From assembly GCA_036925085.1 (NCBI GenBank), contig JAUPFP010000020.1, positions 2,120,001 to 2,184,000 on the forward strand: 64,000 nt of DNA, in the 5' to 3' direction. Shown here in pieces: positions 33,757-46,110 of the stretch. The notes under the pieces were generated by a model, which had not been told where the DNA came from, did no database searches, and saw nothing but the letters and a program-made list of their open reading frames with translations. The position numbers and the translations under genes are program-made. Source of the DNA: Brachycybe producta (taxonomy: Eukaryota > Arthropoda > Diplopoda > Playtdesmida > Andrognathidae). Within the stretch, counting starts at the first letter, position 1; each line of letters begins with the position of its first letter.

Positions 33757-36736
33757 TCTAATATCATAATTTGCTAAGGACTGACTCCCTCCCTCACTCC
33801 CTCCCTCCCTTTGTGCACGAATGTTCTCGGAAAATACACACTCTAGAATCGTGAAAATTAACCAGTATACACATCTTTAGATGGGCATTTTGGTAGGCTA
33901 CATTAGAATTTTCAATTTTGTTCCGTTTAAATTATTTTTGTGAAAAATCATCAAATTTAAAAAAAAACCCTGAACATATAAAAGTTGGCAGCCAGGAAAG
34001 CAGGCTTTATTGCATCACGTTTTTTTTTCAAAGAATATATTAACCCACGTGGGTCATGGTAAAGGTCACCTTTGATCTCGTAATTTACATTGGTAGCAAA
34101 TTTGGTTATGTCTGATGAGAGCTCCTTGGATCAAGTTCTGGCTGGGGTTTTTGTAAATTAATTTCTTCAATGCAAGGCAAGCTTATACTAGGATCAAGAA
34201 AAGTATTTACTCCGAATGTATATCACGAAGGTTTCTCAATGTGAGATTTTATAAAATTATAACAAAATGTAAATGTTTATAACATGCAAAATTGTTTATA
34301 ACTCGGGCTATAACTTCATGGATTTGCCTGAAATTTTCAACATTTTCATCCTTTATTATAAACGTTCTGCTAGGCAGAAATTTTTTTCAAAAAAAGGTAA
34401 AAATTTAGAAAATTAAAAACTGGAAAAGGGTCGTTTCATAATTATAAACAAACTAATGAACTTTTCACTTTTATCAATTAATGTGACAAAATAACATACT
34501 GAACGCAACAGTAACATTAAAATTAATAAAGTATATGACTGCCCTCATGTTTTATAAATTAACACATTGATTTCTACTTACTTTAAACCAGGGTGGCTGA
34601 TTTTTTTTTTTTTTAAATCAAATAAATCGATTTTTTTTATTTAAATCAGATTTTTTTTTTATTTTTTTTTTATTTATATGAAATATTAAATTTTTTTTAT
34701 GATGATGTTTGCAAAAATAAGTAATAACATTGTTAATTGTTAAGTTGTTAGTAAAGTAATTGCAAAATAAGAACAAAAAAAATGTTAAGAAACATTCAAA
34801 TTTGAAAATAATAAGTTTCAAGCACTTTTAATTTCACATTCTGAACATAAACACGAGCTTTGTAGCCTTTTCAGTTGTTCCCAGAGCAAATCAGTGTCTC
34901 AGAGGTAAACTGTGTTAAGTCACTTTTTTTTAAAAAAAACACGATTTTTTACATCTTCATGCAATATAAAATTCGTGTTTTTAAACAGATTGTCAAGTTT
35001 TATCAGTGGTGAACAGTGTTAAGTCCACAGTTTTACACATCGGCTACTAGATGGTTTTATACCATGTTAAGTCCTATTCCTTCAATGAAGAGGAAAACTT
35101 TCAAATGACTCTTCATGTAAAATATAGGTTTGGTGACTTAACACAGTTTACCTCTGAGGCTCTTAAATAGTTACTATTGCTATTTATATCAATATGTCCC
35201 TATAATGATTTCCACCAGTCATTTGGGGATACTTCCTCAAGCATATCTTCCAAAAAATAATGCGTTAACAAAAAAGGACTACCACCCGACTTTATTTTTT
35301 ATAAACATAAAGAAAAATGCTGGCAACTGTTTTCTTTTTATTGTATAATTTTAATGTTTAAATAAATATGATTTTTTTAAAAAAATATCAATTGATTTAA
35401 GTCACGATTTAAATCATGATTTAAATCAATGTGATTTAAAACACTGCCACCCTGCTGTAAACAATATTTATAAGAAAATTTACAAAAATTCTGCCAAGAA
35501 GCAGCTAAAATGGCACTTTTCAGCTCTACTGCTGTAGTATAATCATGGCAATCTACTTAATCATTATGTAAAACGATGTCCTAAAACTTCTCTGTATTAT
35601 TTAAGTCCGGGGGACACGCCGGCCATTTGAGAGTGGTGATATTTTGTTTTCATAACCATTCATTCCTAACGTTACTGGAGTGAACTGGTACATTTTCTTG
35701 CTGGAATACTAACCTAACACTAGGGAATCGACTTTGGACTGTTAGTAAACACTCTCATAACGTTGTCTGATAATAAACATTATTTTTTTTGGTTGAAATG
35801 CAGGCAAAGCTACTCATTGCAAGGGGCACTAAACACTTTGCCTATTGTTAGGCTCTCACCACCAAACTTGATGATTTTGACGTTTTTTTTTTCTTTCTTT
35901 TTTGTATTGGAAGGATGTGAGAAAATCACCACAATATTTTCTAAATCAAAATTTTGGCAGTGGGTCAGCTTAATGATATGGGAAACATTTAGTGTCTTTG
36001 GAATGAGCAGCTTAGTTTTTCAACTTTTTTTCAATTTATTTCAACCTAAACAAATATTATTGATTATCAGACAATGTTTGGAGGGCATGTACTGCCATAA
36101 AAACATCGATTCTCTAACATTAGCTTAGTATTCCAACAAGAAAATGCACCAGTTCGCTCCAGTAACCTAACAAAAAAATGGTTACGAAACGAAAATACAA
36201 CCACTCTCGAATGGCCGATGTGTTTTCCCAACTTAATTTTTATAGAGAACAGTTGGTACATCATCTTAAGTGATGATTAAGCAGATTGCCAAGATTATAA
36301 TACATTAGCAAAGCCGAAAAGGGACATTTTAGCTGCTTCGGGGCAGAATTTCTGTAACTTTCCTCATAAATATTGTTTAAAGTATGCAGGAAATAATGAT
36401 TTCAGTTATAAAACATCAGGACAGTCGTATACTTCATTAATTTTAATGTTACTGTTGTGTTCAGCATGTTATTTTGTCGCAATAATTAATAAAAGTGAAA
36501 AGTTCGTTAGTGCGTCTGTAATTATAAAATGGTCGTTTTACAGTTTTTAATTTTTTTAATTTTTACCTTTGTTAAAAACGTTTTTTTGACCAGCAGAAAA
36601 TTTATAATATAACATGTTCTCTTTATGTTGAAAATTTCAGGCGAATCAATCAAGTGTAACTCGAGTTATAACCAATTTCTGGGGCTATAAGGCTATCATC
36701 ACTATCACACCCGTCAAAGACGGGCTTTCTTTATAG
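33757..36736 (+). mobile_element. Helitron with Tc1-like fold-back cargo, interrupted by a hAT MITE (copy C)
   Basis: Starts TCTAATATCATAATTTGCTA after an A and ends with stem CCCGTCAAAGACGGG then CTTTCTTTATAG before T (CTAG mutated to ATAG). Removing the hAT MITE and its duplication leaves about 2.1 kb, the same as copy F after removing its gypsy element. The interior is a Tc1-like fold-back: inverted arms near 34280-35720 and 36060-36700 around a decayed transposase core. The core carries a KFGGGS-like region frameshifted near 35948 and an NPIEN-like block near 36240. Confidence 0.75.
34589..35454 (+). mobile_element. hAT MITE, CAGGGTGGC/GCCACCCTG ends
   Basis: 866 bp, with 8-bp flanks CTTTAAAC (34581-34588) and CTGTAAAC (35455-35462), one mismatch. 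Other copies of the host Helitron read CTTTAAACAATATTTAT without interruption, so the insertion site is exact. The interior is AT-rich and non-coding. This is the short reference form of the family that also gave the 2.9 kb element at 17427-20313. Confidence 0.85.
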
Positions 36737-37690
36737 TTAGTATATAAAGTAACTGTAAACTGATGCAGTTATCTTGTTTTATTTCATGGATTTCAATTAA
36801 TTTTTATAACTTTTCATAAATTTCATGAAATATTTCAACAAAATAAATTTCATTAAATTCCTATCACTAGTTGTGACCTGTGTGCTGTAAAGCAGTATGA
36901 TTCATTCCATTTCATTTAAGTTTAAATGGAAATAATGTTTCTATTTCAGTTTAAAATTTATGGCGTTTGGTGGACATAGATTGACTATGCCAAATTTCAT
37001 CAACTTGTTCAGGAGTTTGACGAATCGAATGGAGAAAAGTGTTTCAGTTCTTTGGACTATGCTGCAAAAGCTCTTTCCTGGGCTTGTTTCGGAGCTGTGG
37101 AACAAGGTTTTGATCCAAATGAACAGAGGTGGTTTCGTAAGAACTGTAAGGACATATCTGATTGCTAAACAGTATGTATTCAGGTAATTATTAAAGGTAG
37201 TGCTTTTTCACCCCTTCTTCATCTTCACTTTCTTTTACTTGAATTGATTTCATTTTAAAATTCGAAATATTCGGTAGGATATTTTCTTGTTAAATAGAAA
37301 TATGTCTATTGTACATTTTTAATCAAGTATCTCCAAATTGTCTGTTTATCATTCTTGTGTTGGTTTTTCTCTAAATGTTTTTGGTTTTATTTACATAAAT
37401 TGTTAGTAATTAGTGATTTATGTGCTCCTTCGCCTTGAGCTGTACATCTTTGCTTGTTTGCTCTTAAGATACAGGTCACTATACGGACAATGGAATTAAA
37501 GTTTGTTTGATCCACTCAAGTATGTTGAGGTGTGTATGTGAGCTACTTCCGTTAGGCTCTGTTTATCCTCCCTTGCTAAGCGGCAAAGCAGCCTGCAAAG
37601 CTTCAAAAATGACGTCAGTGCTTCAGGTTTTTGTCTTCGCCAGAAGATGAAGCTAGGTTTGAAACTGCTCAACTTTTCAATGCTCAGCAA
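36737..37690 (+). repeat. Segmental duplication of TYW1 3' end (source 30322-31455)
   Basis: Begins directly after the Helitron 3' end in both places (TTAGTTTATAAAG / TTAGTATATAAAG). It continues through intron 9 sequence, exon 10, the 3' flank and the CTTCAGGTTTTTG repeat. Both copies carry a Helitron 3' portion upstream, so the duplicated block probably included it. Divergence by eye is of the order of 10 percent with small indels outside the exon. Confidence 0.8.
36950..37168 (+). pseudogene. TYW1 exon 10 pseudo-copy with TAG at codon 10
   Basis: Exactly 219 nt like the true exon at 30501-30719, with the TATTTCAG acceptor preserved and TAA at the same place. No indels, but TGG has become TAG at 36977-36979 (Trp to stop in the WWTWIDY block), with several missense changes such as Asp to Tyr at codon 4. 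Splicing into it would give a truncated protein. It keeps exon length but not function. Confidence 0.88.
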
Positions 37691-38322
37691 ATCAAAGCAC
37701 CGATCAGGAAACCGGTGAACAAGACATACCTTTTTTTTCCAGGAGGGGAAGGGTCATATTGTTTTGCATATCTGTTTTATAGGCTATAAAGATTATAAAA
37801 TGCAGTGAAGCTAGCAAGACCATGTGTTTGTAAGAACAACCTAACCTTTTAGGAGCTTATTTTTAGGAGCTTCAAAGCTCGCAAATTTTAGCAAAGTTTG
37901 GACTATAAACCTACCCTTAGGCTCGATTCATACTCCCTTCCTAAGTGGCAAAGGAGCTTGCGAAGCTTCAAAAATGATGTCTGAGCTTCAGGTTTTTGCC
38001 TTCGCCACAACATGAAGCTAGGTTTGAAATTGCTCAACTTTTCAAAGCTTAGCAAATCAAAGCACCAATCAGGAAACAGACACACAAATGGGGTGAACAA
38101 TTCACACCTTTTGTTCTTCCAGAAGGGGAAGGGTTCTATTGTTTTGTTTATCTGTTGTATATTCTATAAAGGTTATAAAATGAGGTGAAGCTTGCTAGAC
38201 CACGTGTTTATATGAACAAGCTACCCAAGTAGCACACAATTGATGGGCCAACGTAATTCAAACCATTTTCATTACCATGAAATAATGTTGGCCTAATGTT
38301 ATGGGCCAAGGTTGTCTATGGC
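37169..38322. other. Spacer with two tandem copies of a dispersed repeat
   Basis: About 37550-37790 and 37910-38160 are direct, diverged copies (CTTCAGGTTTTTG, CATGAAGCTAGGTTTGAAA, AATCAAAGCACC, TTCTATAAAGGTTATAAAATG). They are also related to 31145-31280. No gene. Confidence 0.55.
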
Positions 38323-39736
38323 TGTTGGCCCCAATGTTGGCAGAACTTGTTGGCTCCAACATTGGCAGAACTTGTTGGCCCCAACATTGGCAGAACTTGT
38401 TGGCCCCAACATTGGCAGAACTTGTTGGCCCCAACATTGGCAGAACTTGTTGGCCCCAACATTGGCAGAACTTGTTGGCCCCAACGTTGGCAGAACTTGT
38501 TGGCCCCAACGTTGGCAGAACTTGTTGGCCCCAATGTTGGCAGAACTTGTTGGCCCCAATGTTGGCAGAACTTGTTGGCCCCAATGTTGGCAGAACTTGT
38601 TGGCCCCAATGTTGGCAGAACTTGTTGGCCCCAATGTTGGCAGAACTTGTTGGCCCCAATGTTGGCAGAACTTGTTGGCCCCAATGTTGGCAGAACTTGT
38701 TGGCCCCAATGTTGGCAGAACTTGTTGGCCCCAATGTTGGCAGAACTTGTTGGCCCCATTGTTGGCAGAACTTGTTGGCCCCAATGTTGGCAGAACTTGT
38801 TGGCCCCAATGTTGGCAGAACTTGTTGGCCCCAACGTTGGCAGAACTTGTTGGCCCCAACGTTGGCAGAACTTGTTGGCCCCAACGTTGGCAGAACTTGT
38901 TGGCCCCAATGTTGGCAGAACTTGTTGGCCCCAATGTTGGCAGAACTTGTTGGCCCCAATGTTGGCAGAACTTGTTGGCCCCAATGTTGGCAGAACTTGT
39001 TGGCCCCAATGTTGGCAGAACTTGTTGGCCCCAATGTTGGCAGAACTTGTTGGCCCCAATGTTGGCAGAACTTGTTGGCCCCAATGTTGGCAGAACTTGT
39101 TGGCCCCAATGTTGGCAGAACTTGTTGGCCCCATTGTTGGCAGAACTTGTTGGCCCCAATGTTGGCAGAACTTGTTGGCCCCAATGTTGGCAGAACTTGT
39201 TGGCCCCAATGTTGGCAGAACTTGTTGGCCCCAATGTTGGCAGAACTTGTTGGCCCCAATGTTGGCAGAACTTGTTGGCCCCAATGTTGGCAGAACTTGT
39301 TGGCCCCATTGTTGGCAGAACTTGTTGGCCCCATTGTTGGCAGAACTTGTTGGCCCCAATGTTGGCAGAACTTGTTGGCCCCATTGTTGGCAGAACTTGT
39401 TGGCCCCAATGTTGGCAGAACTTGTTGGCCCCAATGTTGGCAGAACTTGTTGGCCCCAACGTTGGCAGAACTTGTTGGCCCCAATGTTGGCAGAACTTGT
39501 TGGCCCCAATGTTGGCAGAACTTGTTGGCCCCACGTTGGCAGAACTTGTTGGCCCCAACGTTGGCAGAACTTGTTGGCCCCAACGTTGGCAGAACTTGTT
39601 GGCCCCAACGTTGGCAGAACTTGTTGGCCCCAACGTTGGCAGAACTTGTTGGCCCCAACGTTGGCAGAACTTGTTGGCCCCAACATTGGCAGAACTTGTT
39701 GGCCCCAACGTTGGCAGAACTTGTTGGCCCCAATGT
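38323..39736. repeat. 25-bp satellite array, about 56 units
   Basis: Unit: CAGAACTTGTTGGCCCCAATGTTGG (25 bases; quoted here as two parts, CAGAACTTGTTGG and CCCCAATGTTGG). Variants at the junction are AACATTGG, AACGTTGG, AATGTTGG and ATTGTTGG, and they cluster in blocks. One unit near 39530 is a base short. Because 25 is not a multiple of 3 and the unit has no stop in any frame, all six frames stay open for some 1.4 kb. These frames are not genes. Flanks keep degenerate units (ATGTTGGCC near 38285, AAAATGTTGGCATTAACC near 39745). Confidence 0.97.
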
Positions 39737-40409
39737 TATCAAAATGTTGGCATTAACCTAGTTTCACATGACGATGTATACATGTATGATAGATGCTAAA
39801 TTTACATGTACACAAACAAAAGCATTCATATATTGCCGTATGAATGCTTCTATTTGTGTACTTGTAAATTCAGTATCTCATAGATGTATTGGCATACATG
39901 TGAAACTAGGCTTACCTTTTACCCTTGTGTTGACTGTACTTACTAGCCATAATATAATTAATTTAAAGCCTAAAATTAAATGCACAATTTTATTGGAACA
40001 GGTCCGTACAAAAATCTAAAAGCAAATTCTGTTTCCAAGAAATACAAAAAATATGAAAAAAGAAAAACAAAATCAACCCACAGCTTGTGTAGCAACGAAA
40101 CATTTAAAAATATTCTTAGGAAAATACTTGTGATTACTTAAAATTCTCCTTTATCAATTTCAAAAAATAATGAATATTTATAATCTTTTGAACAATTAGC
40201 ATATGAATAAATGGCTTTACTCTTAATAAACGCAAAAATTGGAATTGTTAATAATGACAATGGTGTGAAACAAATGGCAGAACAGTATATTTTTCTAGAG
40301 AACCGAGTTTCTGTGGTAATCTATCCTATTTCAACCAATGTATTATTAGCATTGTCATCAGTTACAAATAATACTCTTAAATCTAAACCTAAAAATTAAA
40401 TGCACAACT
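39737..40409. other. Spacer with direct repeat of the CACTA-like relic's 3' flank
   Basis: Bases about 39965-40130 are repeated at 40385-40550 (words GGAACAGGTCC, AAAATCTAAAAGCAAATTC, CAAAATCAACCCACAGC). No coding content beyond the transposase relic that follows. Confidence 0.6.
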
Positions 40410-41740
40410 TTATTGGAACAGGTCCATACAAAAATCTAAAAGCAAATTCTGTTTCCAAGAAATACAAAAAATATGAAAAAAGAAAAACAAAATCAACCCA
40501 CAGCTTGTGTAGCAAGAAACATTTAAAATATTTTTAGGGAAATACTTGCTAGTATTTGCATTGCAAACTTCAATTTCTTCAAGACATTTAGCCACTTGTT
40601 GAATATGATTAGAATGTGTTCTCAACATTTTTGTTATATTTTTCATATAATTTTCAAATGGAAATGCACTGTAAGAATCCAAAGGACCTAAAAATGCAAC
40701 ATCATCTGGTACATGAATCAGACTGTGAATATTGTATACCAACATAACTTTTCCATAAATTGTAATTGACTGCTTTACAAATTCTACAATTAAACACCTG
40801 GAAAAGTTTATCCATTCTAGAGGTGCACCATCTGTTGCAAGAATATAGATTGCAGTGTGAAGCAAACAAAAATGGTAGTAAAGTTTTGGTGGCAACATAC
40901 CTTTAAGGACAACTAGTCCACTATACAAAATAAATTGTCGAAATTCAGTTGCTTTCCAATGGTCTATTTCTGAAAAAGATCTTAGTTTTCTGCAAAATTC
41001 TCGTGGTATATACTTTTTGAAACTTTCTAAGTGACAGGGCAGTTCATTCACTTTTTAGTACAAGCCGAACATGCAATTGACCTCGCAACCATGTTTTTAT
41101 CAATCTATTAGTTACACCTAAACAAATGAAGTGCATATAGTACAGTGGTATTTGTTTTATCATGTCTATTGTTGTACCAATTAGAGGTGAATTTCCTGTG
41201 TGGTGTTCATCATTAGGATCTATAGACGAGAAACTATCACTACATCTACTTGCAGAGTGTACTTCTAGAAACACAACTTTTCCATGCCATTCTCCTTGTT
41301 AGACACATCTTTCACATGCGAAATAAATGTTATGGGGTTTTATACACTTAATGAAACTCCTAGCAGGTGCATCTGCACATATTGTGCTAATTTGAAAATG
41401 ATAGTGTAACCCAGCCACCTCTAACCCTTTATCTTTTAGTTGCACAACTTCTTCTAAAAAAGGTCTTAAAAGTTCATTTATGTCTGCAGGCTTCTTTTTG
41501 CCCCAGAAAAGCCCAATAATGAATTGCTGTGTATTTATACAAAAGTCAACTTTTCCAAAAATTGTCCAGAACACATTATTATTTGAATGCATGCAGGTAA
41601 AAGTTGTTGTGATGGATTTAGTACACCCTTTCTCAAGTTTTGTCTTAAAATTTGGGTGATAATTTTTTGAAAAACCAGCAGTAATGCAATTTTTAAGACC
41701 TTTTTGTAATCCAACATGATGGTACACACCACTGGTTATA
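40410..41740 (-). pseudogene. CACTA/EnSpm-like transposase relic
   Basis: Three frames on the minus strand follow in protein order: 41727-41299, 41274-41044, 41051-40410. They match the large transposase common in invertebrate CACTA-type elements. Features are an N-terminal segment with ICADAPARSFIKCIKPHN and a ...CERC motif, then LPCHLESFKKYIPREFCRK, HWKATEFRQFILYSGLVVLK and NIHSLIHVPDDVAFLGPLDS (a DUF4218-like region). Frameshifts and stops between the blocks show it is inactive. A possible 5' end reads MDG, stop, SERRKRRRVKESADAEWAEL at 41880-41790. The family assignment is from protein pattern only; no terminal CACTA repeats or 3-bp duplication were found. Confidence 0.75.
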
Positions 41741-43880
41741 TTTTTTTTATTTCTACATGCCTTTCAGTTTTAACAACGTCCTGGAATTTACAGTATTATT
41801 TGTTAATTCTGCCCACTCAGCATCAGCTGATTCCTTAACTCTTCTGCGTTTCCTTCTTTCTGATTACCCATCCATGTTTAAGAGCCTACAGTGAAAAAAT
41901 TACAAAAATCTTCGCATGTAGGCGCTTCTGTAGCTGTGACGTCAACATGTGGCAAAAAAATCAATTTTGATACACTTTTGTCCGCCATTTTCTCTTATCG
42001 ATTGATAAAAGTGGGTATATTTTAATAACGACTCTTTTTTGGGTAAATATGCACTACTGAAAAAAGGAAGAGCAACTTTTGATCTACAATGGTGAGTAAA
42101 TTGAGTCGTATACAATTAGTGGTCAAATTTTAGGGTATCATGAAACTTATGGTTAGTGGGAAATTTAGATCCTATAAAATCTACTAGATGAGCAATATTG
42201 TTATGTACATATTGCAATTTGAATTTTGAAAATCACTATTTTTGTTGCAGAAAACAAAACATTTGTGTGAACCATGTATTTTTAAATAGGAATTTAACAT
42301 GGGCTAAAAATACGAGATTTTAAGCGAAATTAAAAATTTGAAAAACTAATTATAAATTTGTACCAACGTATCACTAGATGAGCAATATTGTTATGTACAT
42401 ATTGCAATTTGAATTTTGAAAATAACAATTTTCGTTGCAGAAAACAAAACATTTGCCTGAACCATGTATTTTTAAAATAGGAATTTCTCTTTCTCATTGG
42501 TTTCAATGGCTTAGCTGTGGGGCGCCACTAAACGGCGAAAAGTGGAACAATAATTGTCATCTGCTAATATTCAAAATGGCGTCACACATATAGGCTCTTA
42601 AGGATTCTGTTGACATCATTTCTCACTAGGTCTAAGTTGCATTTAAGTGATTTTGTTATTGTATTAACATGTGTGACTTGAGTGAGGTGCTGTATTATAC
42701 TGTTCTGCCAAATGCCTGCCACCATCAGTCGAGACATCAAATTTTGGAATACAATCAGTATTAATTATTGTTCTGCCCACTCAGCATCAGCTGATTCCTT
42801 TCCTCTTCTGGGTTTGCTTTTTTCTGATTGCCCATCCATGTTTAAGGATTCTGTTGACATTGTTTCTCATGACCACCATTTCTATCTTTTGAAAATCTCA
42901 ACCAGCTCTTGATGATTATTTGTTTTCAATGTATGTACATTATTGTATTGGTCTGTATTTGAGTCGCTTGTCAGCTAGTCACGCTGGTGACCAGAGAGCA
43001 ATAAATGCTATTCTTCTTTACATAATGCCGTATACTTCAAAACTTGAATGTATATGAAAATAATCATGTCATCTATGTTAATACATAGAGAAAAACAATA
43101 ATGGCCAATTAAAAACTTCTAGCACCTCTAGTAACAGTAGGCCAAAAAGATGGCCCCCCCCTAAGAAGTTAGCAGATAAAACTAACATAGAACTCTATGG
43201 AAAACTCATTGCACCAGTAAGTTCTTTTGCTGTTTTCTCTGAAATTACTTGCCCAATTTTCGTGAATTTTTGAAAAAATAAAGATAATTGTATTTTTTAA
43301 TACCCCTCATTGTGTATACACACTTTAAACTTATTTATAATTTTTAATTAAAATGAAATATATTAATAAATTAAATTATCAATTAAATGAAAAATTATCA
43401 ATTAAATGAAACAAATCAAATAAAAATTTCTTTTAAAACAGTGTGTACTCCTGATTCCAAAAAAGGAAAAATAGAATCAGGGAGAAGCCATTTTTTATTA
43501 TAACAATAATAAAAATTAAAAATTGCAATGGCTGACATTTCAAATACAATTGTATTCATCTTCAGAGTCTAAACAAATAAATAAATAGGCAAACAACAAA
43601 TAGATTTTTACAACATCCAAAAGAAAAGAAGAGAAAAAATAACAATAATCATACCATGGATTTGATTTGAAGTAGTTTCATTTAGGCAATATCAATATCA
43701 AAGAAAATTGTAAATACATATTATGGAATTTACATAAAAACCTTCTTAAAAAACATAATGCTATAGTAGAGAAACTACCTGTCATAGTTTATCACCAAGA
43801 ATATAATGATGAAACCAGAGAATAAGTACAGTTATATAAAGAAAATCTACAAATGTAGAAAATTTAAAGAGGGGACTGTT
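41741..43880. other. Duplicated transposon flank and AT-rich spacer
   Basis: The word series GATGAGCAATATTGTTATGT...GAACCATGTATTTTTAAA is present twice (42187-42295, 42373-42480). The transposase 5' segment recurs near 42775-42845 (TCTGCCCACTCAGCATCAGC). 42925-43020 is an inverted copy of the repeat interrupted at 13117. No gene. Confidence 0.5.
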
Positions 43881-43881
43881 A

Positions 43882-44990
43882 GAGTAAATTAGCATATTGG
43901 ACAGATAAATTTTCTGTATGAGATCTTTTTTGATAGAATTGGGGTGTTTTTTATATAAAACATTTCTTTAAAATTTCTTTTTCTTAAGTTGGTTTCAGTA
44001 CATAGTACCTTGGCATTATCCCAGTTGATACTATGTTGTTCAAAAATAGCATGTTCACAAAGAGCACTCTGTTCTTTATTAAATTTTTTAATTGCATTTT
44101 TATGATTGTTTAATCTATTTTTAAATACTGTTTTGTTTGTCCAATATAACAAGCTTCACAATCTTGACAATCCACTTTATACTAATACTGATTTTTCTTT
44201 ATTATAAATTTTGTCTTTAATATGAGAGAACTAATTTTCTATAGTATTTTTACTTTTGAAAGTGACATTTAAATATATTGGTAGCAGAAAGAGTATTTTT
44301 AATTTCTGTAGGAAGTCCTTTAATATAAGGAATAGAATAATATGTATTAGAATTTATAATAGTATTTTGTTTTTTAGGTTTAGATTCTGTTTTAATTTTT
44401 TAATTTTTGGTCTTTGATTATTTTATTGATTAATAGATTAGGATAATCATTGTTGGCTAAAATATCTTTACGTTTGTTAATATTAAGTTTTTTAATTTAT
44501 TAAATGAAGGTAGTAAGGAAGCCTTGTCTATAAGGCTTCTTATAACAGATTTTTTTGGTTTGTAGGATGGTATGATTTGAAATTTAAATATCTTCCAGAC
44601 CATGTTGGGTTTCTATATAAATCAATTTTAATTGAATCATTATTTTCATGGATTAATTTCATATCCAAAAATGAAATACTAGTATTGACTTCTTTTTCAT
44701 AAGTAAATATTAGTCTACTATGAAAAGCATTAAATTTATTTAAAACATCTATTTACATATACATATATATATTTACATATCTATATACATTTACATTTTC
44801 CTTTTGTAAAAAGGAATGTAAAAAGTTAAGGAGTTAAGGATTGAATTTTCTACATATTCCATGACTAAATTAGCAGTAATAGCAGACAAAGGAGAACCCA
44901 TAGCAGTATCAAAGATCTGTTTATAAAAATTATTATTATATGAGAAAAGTCCCAAGGGAGATCGAGCAGAGGTAAGTTAGGTAAAACTTG
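43882..44990 (-). pseudogene. Penelope-like retroelement relic (RT and GIY-YIG)
   Basis: On the minus strand, about 44970-44840 reads NNNFYKQIFDTAMGSPLSAI then TANLVMEYVEN, matching the Penelope reverse-transcriptase motif. Downstream, 44152-43889 reads a C-terminal endonuclease region (RLNNHKNAIKKFN...SALCEHAI...INWDNAKVL), the second half of a GIY-YIG domain. Stops and frameshifts separate the two, and the element is dead. Ends not defined. Confidence 0.7.
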
Positions 44991-45044
44991 CCAGGGTGTT
45001 GCAATGACCAAGTTGGGTCGTTACACATACGAGGACGATTTGAA

Positions 45045-46110
45045 TTTGAAAAATTACTCTGCAAGCAGCCATACAGGCCTATGGCAGAGGGACAAGAGTC
45101 CAAGTGCAGCATAGAAAATGCATTGTGAAAACCAGAAAATATAAAATTCTATTGATATAAACCCAACAAAAATTTTAATATTTTTTTAATGTTGCAAATA
45201 TATGCATTGTCAAAACAAAACAAAATTATGACTCCCATAAAATACATTTTCCCTGCACAAAATTGCCGGCAAGCGAGTTCCATTGTCGAATCGCCCTAGG
45301 AACAAATGACCAGTAATAAGAATCTGTTCATGCAAAAATCTCTCCAACTTTGTTAGAGTGGTCACCCCTACCCAAATATAATGCCCTGCAAAGTTTACTT
45401 GAAGTAGGTTTAGGGCAAGAGCCTTCTAGCATTCGACTAAAGATATTAAGACTAAAATCTGATCGTCTTGCAAGTAAACTATCCCAACCAAGCTCTGAAA
45501 GCATTTTAGTTACACTGTCAGCATATCCATATTTACCACAAACAAACCTAGCAGCCCTGAGTTGGACCATTTCTATGGAGTGAGCTAAGTCTGCAGTGTG
45601 GGGATTCCACACGGAGCTGCAGTATTCTAGATGGGGACGTACTAATGATTGATATGCTATACATTTTATCTCCCTGGGACACCTTAGAATGCGTTGACTA
45701 AACCTTAGCATCTGCATAGACTTGGAAATCTGTTCGACATGCAGCTTCCAAGAAAGTTGAGCTGTAATCCTTTCCCCCAAATATTTATAAGAATCTGTTA
45801 TTAAGTGGAATGGCCCCTATTCTATATGGAAATATTATTGGATTCCTTCCTCTATCAGCAAGCCTCTATTGCTTTCAATTCACTATCAATAATATGGCAA
45901 TCATTGTCAGAGGTAACCTCACGATAATGAGGTCATTGATATATGAAAAAACAGAAGTGGACCCAACACACTACCCTGAGGAACCCCTGATGTAACCCAT
46001 ATCCAGTCAGATCCAGACCCACCTGCAACAATCCTTTGTTTCCTATCACTCAAAAAAGAATGCACCCATTTATTTACCCATTTATACACATGTTCACCCA
46101 ATCCATATAT
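45045..46110 (-). pseudogene. Non-LTR retrotransposon (LINE) reverse-transcriptase relic
   Basis: Minus strand: 46101-45919 reads WVHSFLSDRKQRIVAGG and then SGVPQGSVLGPLLF (RT motif). 45780-45328 reads the post-RT region with LVRPHLEYCSSVWNPHT and EMVQLRAARFVCGKY, typical of jockey/CR1-type LINEs. The catalytic xADD motif expected between them is missing, so an internal deletion or frameshift has occurred. The tail to about 45058 recurs at 32390. Confidence 0.8.

Noticed and set aside
35763..36128. 121-codon frame as a gene
   Set aside because: Part of the decayed Tc1-like core; the transposase motif is frameshifted within it.
38323..39736. CRISPR array
   Set aside because: Units are head-to-tail without unique spacers, in a eukaryotic genome.
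38258..39799. Six overlapping open frames of 456-495 codons
   Set aside because: All are readings of the stop-free 25-bp satellite; none has a non-repeat domain.
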